DNA from: Castor canadensis
Lineage: Eukaryota > Chordata > Mammalia > Rodentia > Castoridae
Length of the DNA: 64,000 nt
Assembly: GCF_047511655.1 (NCBI RefSeq)
Contig: NC_133387.1
Coordinates: forward strand, 142,408,853-142,472,852
Reading direction: 5' to 3'
The translations under genes and the position numbers were made by a program. Below, one piece after another: positions 58,578 through 64,000 of the stretch. Under the pieces are notes generated by a model. That model saw nothing but the letters and a program-made list of their open reading frames with translations. It was not told the DNA's origin and searched no databases. Position 1 is the first letter of the stretch. Each line of letters begins with the position of its first letter.

Positions 58578-58692
58578 TTTCTCTCCTGGAGAAAGGGTCT
58601 TGCTATGTAATCAAGGCTGATCTTTAACTAATGATCCTCCTGTCTCAGCCTACCAAGTACTGGAACTACAGGTGTGCACCTCTACACCTGGT
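58578..58692 (-). mobile_element. B1 SINE
   Basis: Minus strand starts accaggtgtagaggtgcaca. Confidence 0.83.
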
Positions 58693-60027
58693 AGGTCTTA
58701 ATTTTTAAGTTAATACAAATATGTATTGTTGAAAACAAGCAGTAAGGGCCCAAAAGTATGAATATATTTTAGTTATTTCCAAAGAAAAGAAATATCTCTT
58801 CTCACCAAAAATGCTAACATTGATTGCTAAAACTTGCTAATTAAAGGTACTTTTGGAAAAGAACAAAACCCGTGCTGTTCCAAAATATAACATTCGTAAA
58901 GGTAACAAATAAAGCTCTAATATTAACTCTGAACTTATACTGACATTACACTAGACATAAGTCACTGAGCGAATTAAAAAGGTATCACTTACATGACCAT
59001 GTGAAAGTAAGTAACAGAAAAATTGGATATTAGCTCAACAATGATTGTTAATAAGCAGGCAACATGCTGCTTTAACTAGCTTGAAAGAATCATTAGCTAA
59101 ATCAATTATGTAAATTCCAACTTCACAGTAGTTGAGAAAATGCAAATAAATTCTGTTTCTCTAAAATACTTAAAACTTTTATATAATCTGTTAGACAAAC
59201 CAGTTTTTCCAGATCTCACATAAACATACTGCAATCGATGTTTTGCTCAGTTATTGAATTAGTGTGGCTTAAATTAATAAAATTTTACTGTAATTGCAGT
59301 ATTAAATAAGTCAGGTATGGAATCCTTATATTTCAGAGGCCTCCTTTCGTTTTATAACACTATCTTAACCATTTGTGGTGTGCTGTCCAAAATCCTTTGC
59401 TCTAGAAAGGATTCTAGATGGACATTTACTAGGCACTACACTGAATTTTCTGCTAAATTATATTACTGTCATTTATCTGAACTGCACAGAACTAGTCAAT
59501 AGATCAAATAATTAAGAGACTGCACAATGAGGTAGCATCTTCATGTGTGCTTTATAAAAAGGCAGCATAACAATTACTTCATGTCAAAAATCTACTAAGA
59601 TACATTCTGACAATGCTTAATTCCATTAAAAACATATAATTTATTTTAAGAACAGTCTTAGCAGCTTTTATTTTAAAAACATCTTTGGCCCAACATACAG
59701 CTAAGGCTTCTGGCTAACTCACATTCCTCTCCCAGTATTTTCATCTCTATCCCATTTTTTCCCCACTAAAGTAAGCCCCTTGTATTTGGTTTCTTCTTAC
59801 TCATTGTTCAGATAAGCATTTTAATCATCTTTTTGGCAGTGCTGGTTAAAGAAAACAAGGCTATCTGAAGCTACAGAAAATTCCCTACATCCAATGTTTT
59901 CAAAAGTGAGATCATCTTCTAGACTTGTTTATTAAGAATCCATGCAAAACAAGCATCCCAACTGGTAAACAGCCACAGAAAATTGGAAGCTTGAAAATAA
60001 ATCCGTTACAAACACTTCATTACACAC

Positions 60028-60064
60028 CTTCTCTGTGAAGCCCTTTGTTTCCACTGAAAACCAT
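60028..60064 (-). CDS. ATOSA: ATOSA alternative first coding exon (12-residue N-terminus)
   Basis: The minus strand reads a start codon in the context CCAGGATGG (A at -3, G at +4), then 12 codons MVFSGNKGLHRE plus one G, then a donor GAAG|GTGTGT. The G left over is exactly what the 26545 acceptor needs to form Asp, so MVFSGNKGLHRE joins DTLDEYFEYD in frame. An in-frame TAA lies 29 codons before the ATG (about 60149-60151), so translation should start here. I recall a human ATOSA isoform about seven residues longer than the 1076-residue form, which fits, but I could not verify its N-terminus. The 5' part of this exon (UTR) probably extends to about 60150-60230 or beyond. Confidence 0.72.
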
Positions 60065-60240
60065 CCTGGAATCCTCGCCTAAGAGAAGTTGCCTGTGGCT
60101 GTCAATAGCTATGCTGTCAGTAGCTGAGGATCCAGATGTCTGCAGCGGTTAAAACAAATGTCCAGTCGGGTGCTGATTCCACTTCCCTCCTAAGGTTTTC
60201 ACAAAGGCAGCAGAGTAGGAGCACACATAGCAACAGCACT
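60065..60240 (-). other. ATOSA: probable 5' UTR of the alternative ATOSA first exon
   Basis: This is sequence just upstream of the alternative start codon. It contains an in-frame stop (TAA near 60149) and is free of interspersed repeats. It is richer in G+C than the surrounding intron. The 5' boundary is not visible from sequence alone; it depends on whether transcription starts below the CCAAT-like motif (60248-60253) or the TATA-like motif (60441-60449). Confidence 0.45.
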
Positions 60241-60247
60241 CACAGCT

Positions 60248-60253
60248 GATTGG
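60248..60253 (-). promoter_or_regulatory. CCAAT box candidate (NF-Y type)
   Basis: The minus strand reads ATCCAATCAGC, a good match to the NF-Y core CCAAT with flanking preferences. It lies 184 bases upstream of the alternative ATG, next to a short CpG-containing stretch (60260-60285). Placement suits a promoter for the alternative first exon; single motifs of this kind also arise by chance. Confidence 0.4.
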
Positions 60254-60440
60254 ATGGAGGGCGCTCAGCCTCCCCTGCTCGCGGGTCCACTACAGCTTCC
60301 TGTCTACTTGGCAGCACTGTCATGTTTTCTCCACTCCTCTTACCAACTCAGCTGTGTTTAGGCAACTTGAAAGGGAGGAACAGTGGACTGACAATGACAA
60401 AGAACTCCAGCACAAGCCCCTAAAATGTATGTTTCTGGCT

Positions 60441-60449
60441 CCTTTTATA
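60441..60449 (-). promoter_or_regulatory. TATA box candidate
   Basis: The minus strand reads TTTTATAAAAGGAGC, containing TATAAAAGG, near the TATA consensus followed by G residues. Predicted initiation would be near 60410-60418, about 350 bases upstream of the alternative ATG. The core is nearly palindromic, so direction is not certain. Confidence 0.35.
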
Positions 60450-60499
60450 AAAGAGAGAAATACATAAGATAGTTTTTTTTCTGTTGGTGTTTCACATAA

Positions 60500-62172
60500 A
60501 GCTAAGGACAAAGAAGGGTAGTGAAGAGAATCAGTTTATTCACATTTCAAATAAATCAGGCCTTTTCTTGCCAAGTGCAACTCTCTGAAACTTTGGAAAT
60601 ACAAAAAATGTGTAACAATCAGAATACAGTATCAATTGCTAGGTACCAAGAACTATGAATTACAACAAACTTCACATATTCTAGAAAGGCACACTGCCAG
60701 TTAAAACTTTAATACGGGGCAGGCTGAAACACTCCCTCTTCAGAGGTAAGCAGTGCCTTTGAAGAGGACAAGACAGGTTAACAGACAGATTAGAAAAAGA
60801 CTCAGAAAGGAAAAGCAATCAGTTACTTAGGGAACTCTAATTAAACACAAAATATAGGTAGATATTTGCAGTTAAATGACTCTTGTTATATAAAACGATG
60901 ACACTTAGCAAACAGTCATTTACTTTTATCTTAAAATTACCTGGAGATACGAAGGTATAGGGTTTTTTTGTTTATTTTTTTCAGATTCCAAGTACGGGGC
61001 TCCAGTTTAACACCCTTTATTATCTCTACAAATGCTGACAACCAAAATCCCTCCCCAGTGTGCAAAGTTGTTTGGGAGCGTCAATACAGGTAGGTCGTAG
61101 AGAATGGGCAGACATGAAGGATCAAAAAACTTTCCATTCCAGAAATACTTCTCCTAAATGCCCACCCCATCAATCAAGACAGCAGGTTTCAAACTTTCAA
61201 AGCAACGGACCACTTCTGTGCATTCTCCCCATAAAATGCGTTGCCAGTGGTGGCTCTAGATTTCTACTCAGGCCTGGTCTGTGGGAGCAGGCTGAGGCTG
61301 CTGCTTGTTTTAATAATGGCCTTTGTTTATCTGGAGCGTCTGGGTGGGGGAAGTGCAGGATGATGGAAACACTGGCGCTACTAAGCACCCCATGAGCACC
61401 ACGAGGCTATTTTTAAATGAGAGGCCACAAGCAGCACCACAGTTTCATAACAGCCCAGAATCCACAAGATTACTACCTCTGAAGAGGATTCTAGGATCCC
61501 TGGGGTCCTACAGTACACAGTAAACGCAGCCAACAAGAGTTAAATCTCAATATTACTTCAATCTGATCTCTGGCTCCACAATCAGCCAGAAGAGCTCCTC
61601 ACCCTCCCTCCCCAAGAAAAAGGAAGGCATTTTTGGAAACACAAGACTACGAGGTAGGTAATCCAAAGAACACATCATAGAGAAGGCATCTAGGGTCAGG
61701 TCAAACGGCTCACAACATGAATCTGCTGTTTAGGAACAGTTTATTACCATGTATAAAGTCACTAAACCACTATGAGTTTCAGTCTCCTCATCTGTAAAAC
61801 TTGCCCTGATCCAAGATTACTCTCAGGCACCTGTACTTTTTTCTTATTACTTGGTTCCAGCAAATGTTAAATTCTTATAGCATCACTGGTGTCGTGAGCT
61901 TCTCTACCACATTGTAAGTGCTTTAAACAGCAGTGCCTTGTCTACCTAACTGCTTACCGTGCGAATTTATATGTTATTTGACTTGATTTCAAAACTATGG
62001 GAGTAAACAGAACAAGTATTATTTTTAGGAAATCAGCTCTAAAAGTTTATTTACTCAAATCACACTAGAAGCCAAATGAAATCACATTAAAAATACTTGG
62101 ATTAATGAATTTATATTTCAAAATTAATTTCTTGTTTTTTGAAAAACAAAACAAAACAAAATAATATATAAT
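60500..62172. other. upstream repeat-poor sequence
   Basis: No SINE or LINE-1 was recognised except a possible MIR remnant near 61720-61810. A 111-codon plus-strand open frame at 61060-61395 resembles nothing I know. This may be promoter-proximal regulatory DNA of the alternative first exon, but that is inference from position only. Confidence 0.5.
61720..61810 (+). mobile_element. possible MIR relic
   Basis: Reads 'tataaagtcactaaaccact' and 'cagtctcctcatctgtaaaa', typical central MIR words. Confidence 0.6.
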
Positions 62173-62174
62173 AC

Positions 62175-62288
62175 AGCTGGGCATAGTGGTACATTCCTGT
62201 AATCCCAGCACTCAGGATGCTGAGGCAGGAGGATGGTAAGCTTGAGCCCAAACTGGGTTACATAGTGAGACTCTGTCTTAAAAATAAT
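62175..62288 (+). mobile_element. B1 SINE, near-consensus
   Basis: Reads agctgggcatagtggtacat...gagactctgtcttaaaaat. Confidence 0.9.
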
Positions 62289-62914
62289 AATGCTAACAGT
62301 AATAATCTCTACTTGTTCTGGAATATTTCCTTTCAGTTATAATCCTGAAGCTTTTTAATTAAAAGCCAATGCTATCATATGTCTATTAATATAAAACTAT
62401 ACTGACATAAAGAGAAATTATAGAATGTTATAAAGTTAGTCAGAATATGCAATGATGAGTTAACACAATGTACGTACACCAAGAGATGTGCTACATTAAA
62501 ACACAAAGTTCAAGGGAGAGAATTCTATGTAATGAAGTGCCTTCCTCTAAGCTGCTAGTTTACCAAGAATAGCATTTTATGTATTTCTGAAGAAGGTTTC
62601 CCTCCCCCTGAGTTGTTAATCTTGGTAAACAAAGTTATCATGTAAATGCTACAAAATATTGGCACATTATTGGCTTTGTAACTGTCAAAAGCCTACAAGC
62701 TAGGACTCTGAATAACAGGAAAACAGAACAAGAAATCCTATCATCAATATAACACAGAAAGAGCAGACTTTATTGTTAAGAAGGAAGCCTGGTTATAGCT
62801 ACAGTGTGATCATGAAGACTACAATACAAGGTTCAGTCTGTGACTTCACTACTTCATGAAGATTATTTGCTTAATTCAGAGAAAATGAAGGAAGTAAAAA
62901 GGATGCTGATCCAG

Positions 62915-63065
62915 GAGCCACAGATCTGAATTCTGGTCTAAACTACCTCTAACCAACTTTGTGATCTTAAGCACTTTGAAATTCCTCATTCCTCTTTGCC
63001 TATGATGTTAGTATGTTATAGGATCAAGTGAGACTGGATAAAATTGCTTTGAAAGCAGCAGTGCT
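62915..63065 (+). mobile_element. MIR relic
   Basis: Contains 'gagccacagatctgaattct', 'aactttgtgatcttaagcac', 'cctcattcctctttgcctat' and 'ggatcaagtgag' in MIR order. Confidence 0.62.
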
Positions 63066-63370
63066 ATATTCTATGTGCTATACACAAATAAAATGTAGTC
63101 ATCCCAATGGTCTCTGAAAGTCCAGATGTGGCAGTGTAAACATACTGGTACAAAATCCGACCGTTATTGGAAAGATCATTAAAAGCAGCAAAACATAACA
63201 GAGAAGAGCCAGGTAGTCTAGGGGTTCAATTTATTTCCACTTAAAAGCTGTGCTGTCAAATTATTTAACCTATCTGACTATCTCCTCATCTGTGAGGCAG
63301 GAATAATAGCTGCTGCTATAAACCACCTGGCTCAATGCTTGGCTCTCAAACAATTTAAGCTTGTTCTTGG

Positions 63371-63443
63371 GTTGGGGAGGTAGCTCAGTGGCAGAGTGCG
63401 TGTACAGTCAGCAAGCACAAGGCCCTTAGCACCACCAAAAAAT
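63371..63443 (+). mobile_element. ID SINE
   Basis: Reads gttggggaggtagctcagtg; A-box intact, but the B-box region (between 'aaggcc' and 'agcaccac') is deleted. Confidence 0.87.
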
Positions 63444-64000
63444 GTTTCTTCTTTTTCTTTGGGTCTATCAGGTCTATGCTGTAAAAAACAAAAGCACTCT
63501 CTCTCTCTTTCTCCCTCTCTCCAGACACAGACACACATGTGCAAATAATGAGCAATACATTAATAAGTAGCCTGTACTGAGAACGTTGGGGATGAAACTT
63601 AAATCTTGACTACTGAAGATTTCTATAACACTGGCTTTAAGTGTCTTAAATAATGTCATATTTAATAGCTAAATAGCTAAGCTGCAAGAAAGACTGTACC
63701 ATACCTAAAAGTCAACACTGTTAACAGTTGTGGGAAATAGGAGAGTTTACAATTTCACTAAATCAGAGTTTTTTATTTAAAAAGAAAATATTATGCTGCT
63801 ATGACAGTGCAGGGATAAAGGAAGCTGTGAGTCATGCTGATGTCTACCTGCGTGGAGTCACACATTTGCTGAGATGACTACCCACTGACTTGTTTTCATT
63901 CTTACATGGTAGAAATAAGCCAAGGGGACAAAAAAGCAAGCCCAAAATACTATGTTTTTAAGAGCTGAAACACATTTCTGACATTAGAATATTAGAAAGC

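Larger units (their letters stand above)
26546..60027 (-). other. ATOSA large first intron (33.5 kb to the alternative exon)
   Basis: Dominated by transposon sequence listed separately. Non-repeat stretches over 300 bp with nothing recognised include 27100-27570, 28000-28980, 29040-30060, 32090-32780, 33540-34260, 34980-35390, 38000-38540, 39270-39770, 42013-42610, 44640-45570, 45660-46320, 47920-48710, 50150-50770, 53060-54995, 55090-55910, 57490-58180 and 58700-60027. No open frame in them resembles a known protein. Confidence 0.85.
1629..60064 (-). other. ATOSA: ATOSA (FAM214A) gene, span visible in window
   Basis: This is the span from the alternative start codon to the stop codon. ATOSA is described as a nuclear transcription regulator related to Drosophila Atossa, linked there to macrophage tissue invasion and metabolic gene control; that is family knowledge, not read from this DNA. 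Exon order on the minus strand is 60028-60064 (alternative first), 26361-26545, 25274-25476, 24918-25043, 22001-23816, 19096-19209, 15853-15932, 14989-15097, 13145-13303, 7448-7516, 5004-5203 and 1629-1782. All introns are GT-AG except the one after 13145, which is GC-AG. Exon lengths sum to an uninterrupted frame, so the gene looks intact. Residue numbers in the exon entries use the 1076-residue isoform; add 7 for the isoform starting at 60064. Confidence 0.93.
62290..64000. other. upstream sequence with MIR relics
   Basis: Contains MIR-like remnants near 62915-63065 and 63225-63315, one ID SINE (63371-63443) and a CT-rich patch at 63497-63523. No gene or exon was recognised. It may belong to the first intron of the isoform starting further upstream. 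Confidence 0.5.

Noticed and set aside
61060..61395. 111-codon plus-strand open frame
   Set aside because: No recognisable domain, overlaps another frame on the minus strand, and lies in non-coding upstream sequence; length is within chance expectation.
1..64000. CRISPR array, operon, phage or other prokaryotic system
   Set aside because: No regularly spaced direct repeats, no dense gene layout; splice sites and SINEs show a mammalian nuclear locus.

Overview
This is a vertebrate (mammalian) nuclear window, and its repeats point to a castorimorph rodent, most likely a beaver. The SINE load is dominated by two families: a tRNA-derived ID-type unit (core wording 'ggctggtggagtggctcaagtggtagagtg...gagttcaaaccccag') and a 7SL/B1-type unit. 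The two are often fused as a B1+ID dimer. Older MIR, L2, L1, MaLR LTR and MER5A relics fill the rest. The species call rests on remembered repeat style and was not tested by a search.

One protein-coding gene is present, on the minus strand: ATOSA (older name FAM214A, KIAA1370), the vertebrate homologue of Drosophila Atossa. Eleven exons of the common reading frame can be placed with base-level splice sites, from 26545 down to the stop codon at 1629-1631. They join in phase without a break. With the 16 bases expected from the usual first coding exon (not in this window) they give 1076 codons, the length I remember for the human protein. A twelfth, alternative first coding exon lies at 60028-60064. 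It has a strong Kozak ATG, encodes 12 residues, and its donor phase fits the 26545 acceptor exactly, giving a 1083-residue isoform. Sequence above it carries a TATA-like and a CCAAT-like element.

Layout, low to high coordinate. 1-1628: 3' UTR and downstream sequence. 1629-26545: the compact coding part, with 11 exons and ten introns of 0.2-5.6 kb. 26546-60027: one very large intron (33.5 kb, or longer for the isoform starting beyond the window) packed with SINEs, two LINE-1 3' ends in opposite orientation, an old L1 fragment, L2/MIR relics, three MaLR-type LTRs and several microsatellites. 58700-62170: a SINE-free interval around the alternative first exon. 62170-64000: upstream sequence with two SINEs and MIR relics.

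Splicing features that stand out are a GC-AG intron after codon 936, a NAGNAG acceptor before codon 783, and a candidate 35-nt stop-introducing cryptic exon. The protein also contains an internal duplication. No second gene, no tRNA/rRNA gene, no CRISPR array and no undescribed molecular system was found. Exon identities come from translating the sequence and comparing with remembered protein sequence, since no database search was possible.
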